A program made the position numbers and the translations under genes. A DNA stretch of 64,000 nucleotides from Flavobacterium akiainvivens (GTDB taxonomy: Bacteria > Bacteroidota > Bacteroidia > Flavobacteriales > Flavobacteriaceae): assembly GCF_001278115.1 (NCBI RefSeq), contig NZ_LIYD01000005.1:643197-707196 (forward strand). The letters are read 5' to 3'. The notes under the pieces were generated by a model. The model was not told where the DNA came from. It saw only the letters and a list, made by a program, of their open reading frames with translations, and did no database searches. Shown piece after piece: positions 33,968 through 40,811 of the stretch. Numbering within the stretch: position 1 is the first letter of the stretch; every line of letters begins with the position of its first letter.

Positions 33968-34551
33968 GTACAGGCATAATAATCCTTGCTGCCGGAAACT
34001 CATCAAGGCTTGGGCAGCCCAAGCAGCTATTAGATTATAAAGGTACCAGCCTGCTTAACCGAATAACCCAGGAGGCGGTGTTTTTTGCCGGTGAAGCTGT
34101 TGTTGTGGTAACCGGTGCACAGCGCAGGGCAATAGAAGAAAGTATTGCAGATGAATCAGTGCTAACGTGCCATAACCCCAAATGGAAAGAAGGTATGGCC
34201 TCATCTATAAAAATGGGGCTAAAGCACCTACTTTTGGTATACCCTGAACTGCGCAGCTGCATTATAACCGTATGCGACCAGCCCCATCTTGATGCCGGGG
34301 TATTCAGGGAACTGCTTTTAAAACAGCAGCAAGCAGGCAAAGGTATTGTGGCAGCGCAATATGCGGCAACAGCGGGTGTGCCCGTATTGTTTGGCAGGCA
34401 GTATTTTGATGCGTTGTTGCACCTTGAAGGGCAGGAAGGTGCCCGTAAATTACTCACAAAATTTAAGGGAGATGTGGCTGTTGTGCCTTTTGAAAAAGGT
34501 GTAGTAGACATTGATACTCCTGAAGATTATAACAACCTGATTAATACATGA
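33964..34551 (+). CDS. mocA: molybdenum cofactor cytidylyltransferase-like (MocA family)
   Basis: 195 residues, a nucleotidyltransferase with IILAAGNSSRLGQPKQLLDYKG, TVCDQPHLDAGVF and DIDTPEDYNNL, the motifs of MocA/MobA-like enzymes. Given the neighbouring xanthine-oxidase-type enzyme, which in bacteria usually uses the cytosine dinucleotide cofactor, MocA (CTP) is more likely than MobA (GTP); the residues that separate them were not tested. It overlaps moaA and moeA by 4 nt each, so all three are coupled. Confidence 0.85.
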   Translation: MSTGIIILAAGNSSRLGQPKQLLDYKGTSLLNRITQEAVFFAGEAVVVVTGAQRRAIEESIADESVLTCHNPKWKEGMASSIKMGLKHLLLVYPELRSCIITVCDQPHLDAGVFRELLLKQQQAGKGIVAAQYAATAGVPVLFGRQYFDALLHLEGQEGARKLLTKFKGDVAVVPFEKGVVDIDTPEDYNNLINT

Positions 34552-35726
34552 TAAGTGTACAAGAGGCAAGGCAGATAATAGATGAGTCTGTAACCTTTAA
34601 AAATATACAAACTGTGCCCTTGTTGCAGGCTTTTGGGCTTGTAACGGCAGAAGATATTATTGCTGCGGTAAGCATACCCAACTTTGCGCAATCGTCTATG
34701 GACGGCTATGCCCTGAAATTTGAAGATCGCAGTAAAGAGCTGCAAATCATTGGCGAAATGCCTGCGGGCGCTACCGTTAAGTTATCCATACAAACCGGCC
34801 AGGCAACCCGCATCTTTACAGGTGCACCACTGCCCGAAGGGGCTGACACCGTGGTGATGCAAGAGAAAGTGATTGTTGAAAACGGTATACTCAAAATACA
34901 CGATGAAAATTTATCGCAGGGGTTAAATGCCCGTCCAAAAGGCTCAGAGGTGCAGGAAGGTGAAATTGCCATGAAGCAGGGAACCTTTTTATCTGCGGCG
35001 GCAATAGGTTTCCTGGCAGGCATTGGTTGTACTGAAGTACCGGTGTACAGTCCGCCTGAGGTGAGCATCATCCTTACGGGGGATGAATTGCAGGAGCAGG
35101 GTAAACTGTTGGAATTTGGACAGGTGTATGAGGCAAATTCGTTTCAGCTTAAGGCGGCACTGCAAAAAGCGGGTATTAAAAATATAGGCGTTATGCACGC
35201 AGATGACGACCCCGAAGCGCTTCAAAAATGCCTGCAATATGCCCTTGCCACCAGCCAGGTGGTATTGCTAACCGGCGGTGTAAGCGTGGGCGATTATGAT
35301 TATGTTCCCGCTGCGGCAGAAGCCTGTGGCATTGAACAAAAATTCCATAAAATAAAGCAGAGGCCCGGCAAACCCTTATTTTTTGGTACAAAGGGAGATA
35401 AAACAGTTTTTGGCCTGCCCGGCAACCCGTCGTCATCACTCACGTGTTTTTATGAATATGTGCTGCCTGCATTGGAAAAAATGATGCAGCTGCCAAATTC
35501 GATAGTAAAAACTACTGCCACAGCCACACACAACTATAAAAAACCACAGGGTTTAACCCATTTCCTGAAAGCTTTTTATGCCGATGGAACCGTAACACCA
35601 CTGCATGCGCAGGAGTCGTATAGGCTGCATTCTTTTGCACAGGCCAACTGTTTTTTGGTACTGCCTGAAGCATCAGAGGGATGCACTGAAGGAGATAGTG
35701 CGGAAGTACACTTGTTGCCGTTATAA
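34548..35726 (+). CDS. moeA: molybdopterin molybdenumtransferase MoeA
   Basis: 392 residues. Motifs are FAQSSMDGYALKFED near the N-terminus, IFTGAPLPEGADTVVMQE, ILTGDEL, the MoCF-domain LTGGVSVGDYDYV, and KIKQRPGKPLFFG with GLPGNPSSSLTCFYEY. It inserts molybdate into adenylated molybdopterin. The partner adenylyltransferase activity is supplied by the MoaB/Mog-type half of the fusion at 38740-39645 (inference). Confidence 0.95.
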   Translation: MISVQEARQIIDESVTFKNIQTVPLLQAFGLVTAEDIIAAVSIPNFAQSSMDGYALKFEDRSKELQIIGEMPAGATVKLSIQTGQATRIFTGAPLPEGADTVVMQEKVIVENGILKIHDENLSQGLNARPKGSEVQEGEIAMKQGTFLSAAAIGFLAGIGCTEVPVYSPPEVSIILTGDELQEQGKLLEFGQVYEANSFQLKAALQKAGIKNIGVMHADDDPEALQKCLQYALATSQVVLLTGGVSVGDYDYVPAAAEACGIEQKFHKIKQRPGKPLFFGTKGDKTVFGLPGNPSSSLTCFYEYVLPALEKMMQLPNSIVKTTATATHNYKKPQGLTHFLKAFYADGTVTPLHAQESYRLHSFAQANCFLVLPEASEGCTEGDSAEVHLLPL

Positions 35727-35741
35727 ATCCTATATTTGACT

Positions 35742-36476
35742 ATGCCTTTAGAACTATTTTATCTTATACTTTTTATTGTAGCCTTTCTATATGCCGCTGT
35801 GGGACACGGTGGGGCCAGTGGCTATTTGGCGCTTATGGCGTTGTATGGCGCCGCGCCCGAAGAAATGAAACCCACGGCTTTAATGCTTAATTTGTTTGTG
35901 TCGCTCACCTCATTTATACAATATTACCGGGGCGGGCATTTTAAGTGGAAGCTGTTTGTGCCTATAGCCGCGGCGTCAATACCTATGGCCTTTTTGGGCG
36001 GTATGGTAACGGTTGAAGACCGCCTGTACAAAACCGTACTGGGCGTACTGCTGCTGTTTCCGGTTATCCGTTTTTTCTTTTTTAAGAATGTACCTGATGA
36101 GGAACTGAAACCCCACAGCACCGGTATTGCACTGGCATCCGGTGGGGTGGTAGGGCTGCTTTCGGGTATGATAGGTATAGGTGGGGGCATTATCCTTTCA
36201 CCCATACTGCTGCTTTTAAAGTGGACCAACCAAAAGCAAACGGCAGCCATTAGCGCGTTGTTTATTTTTGTAAATTCGATAGCCGGGCTCATGGGGCAGC
36301 TCACGCAGGGGATAACGTTCAGCACAAATATGGTTATGTATGTAGCGGTAGCCTTTGCAGGTGGGTTATTGGGGGCATACTTCGGTTCGATGAAGTTTAA
36401 CCAGAACTTTTTAAAGTATACACTGGCAACTGTGTTACTTATAGCATCATACAAACTGTTATTTACAACCGCATAA
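35742..36476 (+). CDS. TSUP (TauE/SafE) family membrane transporter
   Basis: 244 residues from the ATG at 35742 (a TTG lies two codons upstream). Around eight membrane segments in two halves, each with the family motif (AVGHGGASGYLALMALYG; SGMIGIGGGIILSPILLLL). Family members export sulfite or sulfonates or take up organic anions. Inside a molybdenum cofactor operon it could handle sulfite or molybdate; this is a guess from position. It lies 15 nt after moeA and 2 nt before the SUOX-like gene. No modABC genes are in the window. Confidence 0.85.
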   Translation: MPLELFYLILFIVAFLYAAVGHGGASGYLALMALYGAAPEEMKPTALMLNLFVSLTSFIQYYRGGHFKWKLFVPIAAASIPMAFLGGMVTVEDRLYKTVLGVLLLFPVIRFFFFKNVPDEELKPHSTGIALASGGVVGLLSGMIGIGGGIILSPILLLLKWTNQKQTAAISALFIFVNSIAGLMGQLTQGITFSTNMVMYVAVAFAGGLLGAYFGSMKFNQNFLKYTLATVLLIASYKLLFTTA

Positions 36477-36478
36477 AA

Positions 36479-36976
36479 ATGAGATATTTATACATAATTA
36501 CACTATTGTTTGGTCTGTCGGTTTCGGCACAGGTTACCAAAACCATTACGGTGGAAGGCGCTATTGCCAAACCGCTTACCATTAGTTTTGACGACCTTAA
36601 GACATACAACACCAAAAGCATTGACAGCCTGCAAATCCTCAACCACAAGGGAGAATATAAGAGTACGCTGAAAGGTATTAAAGGTGTGTTGCTCAAAGAC
36701 GTTTTGGCTAAGGCAGAATTTAGCGTAAACTCGCCAAAAGTGCTGAGCGAGTTTTACATTGTGTGCATTGCCGACGACGGTTACAAAGTGGTTTTTTCAT
36801 GGAACGAACTGTTTAACAGTCCCACGGGCGACCAAACCCTTGTGGTGACCGAGGTTAATGGCGTACCATCCATAAGCCAGAAAGAAGGCATTATACTGCT
36901 TACACCAACCGACAAGGCAACGGGCAGGAGGTATGTAAAGAATTTTTCTAAAGTCAGCATACAGCAGGTTAAATGA
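36479..36976 (+). CDS. exported SUOX-fold (molybdopterin-dependent oxidoreductase-like) domain protein
   Basis: 165 residues. Signal peptide MRYLYIITLLFGLSVSAQ, then a compact domain (TITVEGAIAKPLTISFDDLK, YKSTLKGIKGVLLKDVLAKA, VCIADDGYKVVFSWNELFN, SQKEGIILLTPTDKATGRRY) that resembles the sulfite-oxidase-type molybdopterin fold. It is much shorter than real sulfite oxidases and lacks the usual cofactor-binding Cys context, so catalysis is doubtful; it may bind pterin or be a periplasmic partner. It overlaps moaD by 4 nt, so it belongs to the operon. Confidence 0.75.
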   Translation: MRYLYIITLLFGLSVSAQVTKTITVEGAIAKPLTISFDDLKTYNTKSIDSLQILNHKGEYKSTLKGIKGVLLKDVLAKAEFSVNSPKVLSEFYIVCIADDGYKVVFSWNELFNSPTGDQTLVVTEVNGVPSISQKEGIILLTPTDKATGRRYVKNFSKVSIQQVK

Positions 36977-37200
36977 AGGTAAGGGTTATAGCATTTGGCC
37001 AAATAGCCGAAATTACTGGCGGCGAACTTTTTATAGAAGCTCAGGACACAGTTGTTTTAAAAGCGGCGTTGCAGGTTGAATTTCCCACACTTGCCGATAA
37101 AAAGTATGCCATAGCGGTAAACAATAAGCTGGTAACAGAAGTTACGGCACTAACAGAAAACGATGTGGTGGCACTCATGCCGCCCTATTCAGGAGGATAA
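36973..37200 (+). CDS. moaD: molybdopterin synthase sulfur carrier subunit MoaD
   Basis: 75 residues, ubiquitin-like, ending in the di-glycine tail (ALMPPYSGG) that is adenylated by MoeB and converted to a thiocarboxylate. KVRVIAFGQIAEITG is the usual N-terminal strand. It forms molybdopterin synthase with MoaE. The stop precedes moeB by 1 nt. Confidence 0.95.
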   Translation: MKVRVIAFGQIAEITGGELFIEAQDTVVLKAALQVEFPTLADKKYAIAVNNKLVTEVTALTENDVVALMPPYSGG

Positions 37201-37201
37201 T

Positions 37202-38314
37202 ATGGAAAGTAACGAGCGGTATGCACGGCACTATAGCCTGAAAGGCTTTGGCACAACAGGGCAGCAAAAGCTGGCTGCTGCACGTGTATTGGTTATAGGC
37301 GCCGGTGGCCTGGGCTGCCCGGTGTTGCAATACCTTGCCTCTGTCGGAGTGGGGGACATTGGCATAGCCGACCACGATACCGTTTCGCTCAGCAACCTCC
37401 AACGGCAGGTGTTGTTTAGCGCAGAAGATATTGGCAAACCAAAAGCTGGAATAGCAGCTGCAAGGCTAAAAGCCCTGAATCCTGAGATAAGTATTACTAC
37501 AATAAACGGTGCCATTACCACAGCCAATGCTTTGGAAATAATAACTGAATATGATGTGATAGTAGATTGTACTGATAATTTTGCTACGCGCTACCTGGTT
37601 AACGATGCCTGCGTGCTGCTGGATAAGCCATTGGTTTTTGGGGCGATATCACAGTATGAAGGGCAGGTAAGTGTGTTTAATATGCCAAATCAAAAAGGAG
37701 ATACAATAAATTACAGGCATTTGTTTGCCACACCGCCTAACCCGCTTGAGGTACAGGACTGTAACGAAGCAGGTGTGCTGGGCGTTTTGCCGGGCATCAT
37801 TGGTACGCTACAGGCTACCGAGGTTATAAAAATTATAACAGGTATAGGCGAGGTGCTGGCCGGCAAATTGCTTACGTTTAACCTGCTGAATTACCAAACG
37901 TATGCATTTGAGATTACAGTCCATGATCTGGAAGCCGGTGTACTACCCACCAATGAAGCCGTATTTAAGGCAACCGACTATGAGTGGCTATGTGGAACTA
38001 AAGCGGCAGGGATAAACGAGCTGGATGCTGAAGCTTTTTTGAGGACATTTAATGATGCCGATGCAATTATTATAGACGTACGTGAGAATCGGGAACTGCC
38101 AAAAGCGGATTTTGATTGTCTACAGATGCCGCTGTCAACCTTGACGGATAATTTGCCGGAAATAATAGAAAACAACATAATATTGTTCTGTCAAAGCGGT
38201 AAGCGTAGCCTTATCGCAGGGCAGCTTTTTTTAGAACATTACAAAAACCAAAAGAATATCAGCCATTTAACGGGCGGTATACTGGCATTACAGGAATATG
38301 GGCAAAAGCATTAA
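37202..38314 (+). CDS. moeB: molybdopterin synthase adenylyltransferase with rhodanese-like domain
   Basis: 370 residues from the ATG at 37202. The E1-like part has RYARHYSLKGFGTTGQQKL, the nucleotide-binding VIGAGGLGCPVLQYLASVG, DNFATRYLVNDAC and GVLGVLPGIIGTLQATEVIK. The zinc-binding cysteines usual in MoeB/ThiF are not evident in the expected spacing. A C-terminal rhodanese-like domain (about 270-370, IIDVRENRELP and FCQSGKRS with the active-site Cys) can bring sulfur to MoaD. Such fusions are known (MOCS3-like). A start at 37163 would overlap moaD and adds no conserved residues. Confidence 0.9.
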   Translation: MESNERYARHYSLKGFGTTGQQKLAAARVLVIGAGGLGCPVLQYLASVGVGDIGIADHDTVSLSNLQRQVLFSAEDIGKPKAGIAAARLKALNPEISITTINGAITTANALEIITEYDVIVDCTDNFATRYLVNDACVLLDKPLVFGAISQYEGQVSVFNMPNQKGDTINYRHLFATPPNPLEVQDCNEAGVLGVLPGIIGTLQATEVIKIITGIGEVLAGKLLTFNLLNYQTYAFEITVHDLEAGVLPTNEAVFKATDYEWLCGTKAAGINELDAEAFLRTFNDADAIIIDVRENRELPKADFDCLQMPLSTLTDNLPEIIENNIILFCQSGKRSLIAGQLFLEHYKNQKNISHLTGGILALQEYGQKH

Positions 38315-38738
38315 AAATATATTTACACAGGGTGCCATTAGTCCCGCATTTATTGCCGAGAGCATTGCAAAGCATTCAGCTAAAACAGGTATAGGCGCGC
38401 ACAGTATTTTCTTAGGCCAGGTGCGGGCAGATGATGTAGACGGTAAAACCGTTGCTGCTATTGAATACACATCGTACCAGGAAATGGCGCTCGAGAAAAT
38501 GCATAAAATACGCGAGGAGATATTTAATAAGTATGAGCTGACGTGCATGCACATACACCACAGCCTGGGAAGCGTTTTAGCGGGCGAAATATGCCTGTTT
38601 GTATTCACGTCTTCCAAACACCGGAAAGCGGCTACAGAAGCCTGTAATGAAGTGGTGGAGCGCATTAAGGCCGAGCTGCCCGTTTGGGGAAAAGAACTTT
38701 TTGAAGATGCCACCCACCAGTGGAAAGTAAACAACTAA
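38298..38738 (+). CDS. moaE: molybdopterin synthase catalytic subunit MoaE
   Basis: 146 residues. Typical MoaE segments: HSIFLGQVRADDVDGKTVAAI, EYTSYQEMALEKMHKIREEI, IHHSLGSVLAGEICLFVFTS, HRKAATEACNEVVERIKAEL, PVWGKELFED and the C-terminal HQWKVNN. It transfers two sulfurs from MoaD to cyclic pyranopterin. The ATG is inside the end of moeB (17-nt overlap), and moaCB follows after 1 nt. Confidence 0.95.
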   Translation: MGKSIKNIFTQGAISPAFIAESIAKHSAKTGIGAHSIFLGQVRADDVDGKTVAAIEYTSYQEMALEKMHKIREEIFNKYELTCMHIHHSLGSVLAGEICLFVFTSSKHRKAATEACNEVVERIKAELPVWGKELFEDATHQWKVNN

Positions 38739-38739
38739 C

Positions 38740-39645
38740 ATGGTAAATATTACACATAAAACCAACACGCTGCGTAAGGCCATTGCTACGGCTACCGTGC
38801 TCACTTCCAAACAGGAGACCATTGATGCTATTGAGCAGCGAAAGGTGCCTAAAGGCGATATTTTTGAGTTTGCCCGTGCAGCGGCGCTTTTTGGCATCAA
38901 AAAAACCAGCGATGTAATACCCGACTGCCACCCGCTGCCGGTGGAGTATGCTCATATCAGTTATACCATTGATGGCCTTGCTGTAATTATATCAGTTGAG
39001 GTGCATACCATTTATAAAACCGGGGTAGAGGTAGAGGCCATGCACGGTGCATCGGTAGCGGCACTGGTTATGTATGATATGCTGAAGCCTATTGATAAGA
39101 ATGTAGAAATTCAGAATATCAGGTTACAGGAAAAACACGGCGGTAAATCTGACCTTAAAAATCTGCCCAAAGGCTTGAAATGTGCCGTAGTGGTGTGTAG
39201 CGATACGGTATCAAGAGGCGAGAAGGAAGATACAGCGGGTAAAGCCATAGTTGATATTCTTGGCGCGTATGGCTATGAAAATGTGGCCTACCAGGTTGTG
39301 CCCGATGATATTGGCACAATAACCAACGTGCTGCACCATTTTATTGACAGTAAAACCGACCTTGTGCTGTTTACCGGCGGCACCGGCCTTTCGCCCCGCG
39401 ATGTAACGCCGGAAGCCGTGTGCCCATTTATAGATACCGAAATTCCCGGTATTATGGAGGCCTCACGTGCCTACGGGCAAGACAGGGTAAAAACCGCCAT
39501 GCTGAGCCGCGGCGTGGCAGGCTTTGCCAAAGATACACTGGTTATAACCCTGCCGGGTTCACGTAAAGGGGTAGAGGAGAGTTTGCAGGCCATTTTCCCA
39601 CAGGTGCTGCACGTGTTTGCCGTAAGGGAAGGTAAGCAGCATTAA
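38740..39645 (+). CDS. moaCB: bifunctional MoaC-MoaB/Mog fusion
   Basis: 301 residues. Residues 1-145 are MoaC (KVPKGDIFEFARAAALFGIKK, DCHPLPVEYAHI, VEAMHGASVAALVMYDMLKP), which converts the 3',8-cyclised GTP to cyclic pyranopterin monophosphate. Residues 150-301 are a MoaB/MogA-type domain (CAVVVCSDTVSRGEKEDTAG, LFTGGTGLSPRDVTPEA, GIMEASRAYGQ, TLPGSRKGVEESL), which adenylates molybdopterin for MoeA. Fusions of this kind occur in Bacteroidota. It completes the cofactor pathway in this operon. The last 4 nt overlap the convergent cysteine desulfurase gene. Confidence 0.95.
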   Translation: MVNITHKTNTLRKAIATATVLTSKQETIDAIEQRKVPKGDIFEFARAAALFGIKKTSDVIPDCHPLPVEYAHISYTIDGLAVIISVEVHTIYKTGVEVEAMHGASVAALVMYDMLKPIDKNVEIQNIRLQEKHGGKSDLKNLPKGLKCAVVVCSDTVSRGEKEDTAGKAIVDILGAYGYENVAYQVVPDDIGTITNVLHHFIDSKTDLVLFTGGTGLSPRDVTPEAVCPFIDTEIPGIMEASRAYGQDRVKTAMLSRGVAGFAKDTLVITLPGSRKGVEESLQAIFPQVLHVFAVREGKQH

Positions 39646-40778
39646 ACAACCGGTTGCCGCATTCGGGAAACCAATTCAGTTACTTTTATAATAGCAGTTT
39701 GAATTTCTTCATCAGTTGTGAAACGCCCAAGGCTGAAGCGTATGGAGGCCAGGGCATCTGCATCGTTTAATCCCATGGCTTTCAGTACAGGACTGGGTTC
39801 GGTGGTAACAGATGAACAGGCCGAACCACTACTAACGGCTATATTTTGCAAACTGATTATCAGCTTTTCAGCGTTGATGCCCGGAAAACAAATATTGGTG
39901 GTATTGGGCAGTCGATTTTCGGTTGCACCGTTTACATAGCTGCCCTCAATTTTTAAGAGTGTGGTTTCCAACGTATCGCGTAAAGCACTTATTCTTATAG
40001 TATCGTGATCCATATCGGCAAGGGCAACTTCAGCAGCCATACCCATCCCTACAATCCCGGGTACGTTTAGTGTACCGCTGCGCAGGTTGCGCTGCTGGCC
40101 TCCGCCGTGTATTTGTGGCGATAAATACTTCCTGATGTTAGACGATACAAACAAACCGCCCACGCCTTTTGGCCCGTAAAACTTATGGGCAGAAAACGGC
40201 ATGAGGTCAATACCCAAAGCATTTACATCAACCGGGATTTTGCCAATGGCCTGTGTGGCATCGCACAGTAAAAGTGCACCTTTGGCATGGGTTATTTCAG
40301 CAATTTCGGCAATTGGCTGTAGTACGCCGGTTTCGTTATTGGCAAGCATTACACATACAATAAGTGTATCTGTTGTAATGGCAGCTTCTAATTCAGTGAG
40401 GTTAATCAACCCCTTTTTATCAACCCGAAGGTAGGTTACAGAGAATCCCTCTTTCTCCGCATGCGCACAAGTATCCAAAACGGCTTTATGTTCGGTGGTA
40501 ATGGCTACAATGTGCTTACGAGAAGCACTTGCGAATCCTTTAATAGCGAGGTTTATGGCCTCTGTAGCGCCTGAGGTAAAAACAATTTCTGCCGGGCGGC
40601 AATTTATTAAATCCGCCACCTGCTGCTGTGCGGTTTCAACGGCTTCTTTTACCGTAAGGCCAAACAAATGGCTACTGCCCGCATTGGCATACTGCTCTGT
40701 AAAGTAGGGCAGCATGGCCGTTAGCACCCTGTTGTCAAGACGGGTAGTAGCATTGTTATCAAGATATATTACAGGCAT
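39642..40778 (-). CDS. cysteine desulfurase (NifS/IscS-like)
   Basis: 378 residues, PLP-dependent. The N-terminus IYLDNNATTRLD, TSGATEAINLAIKG, ANNETGVLQPIAEIAE, the PLP lysine in FSAHKFYGPKGVG and the catalytic Cys in SGSACSSVTTEPSPVLKAMG are all present. It releases sulfur from cysteine as an enzyme persulfide. Facing the molybdenum operon tail to tail with 4 bases shared, it is likely to supply sulfur to MoaD/MoeB or to XdhC for the terminal sulfido ligand of the hydroxylase; a role in Fe-S clusters cannot be excluded. Confidence 0.9.
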   Translation of the reverse strand: MPVIYLDNNATTRLDNRVLTAMLPYFTEQYANAGSSHLFGLTVKEAVETAQQQVADLINCRPAEIVFTSGATEAINLAIKGFASASRKHIVAITTEHKAVLDTCAHAEKEGFSVTYLRVDKKGLINLTELEAAITTDTLIVCVMLANNETGVLQPIAEIAEITHAKGALLLCDATQAIGKIPVDVNALGIDLMPFSAHKFYGPKGVGGLFVSSNIRKYLSPQIHGGGQQRNLRSGTLNVPGIVGMGMAAEVALADMDHDTIRISALRDTLETTLLKIEGSYVNGATENRLPNTTNICFPGINAEKLIISLQNIAVSSGSACSSVTTEPSPVLKAMGLNDADALASIRFSLGRFTTDEEIQTAIIKVTELVSRMRQPVV

Positions 40779-40811
40779 ACTTATTTTCTTATCCTAAATA
40801 TACGCTTTTAT

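Noticed and set aside
35731..35738. TATATTTG as a promoter for the TSUP gene
   Set aside because: Transcription would begin inside the coding sequence; the gene is tightly packed in an operon.
37163..37201. Earlier start for moeB
   Set aside because: It overlaps moaD in another frame and adds 13 unconserved residues before MESNERYARHYS.
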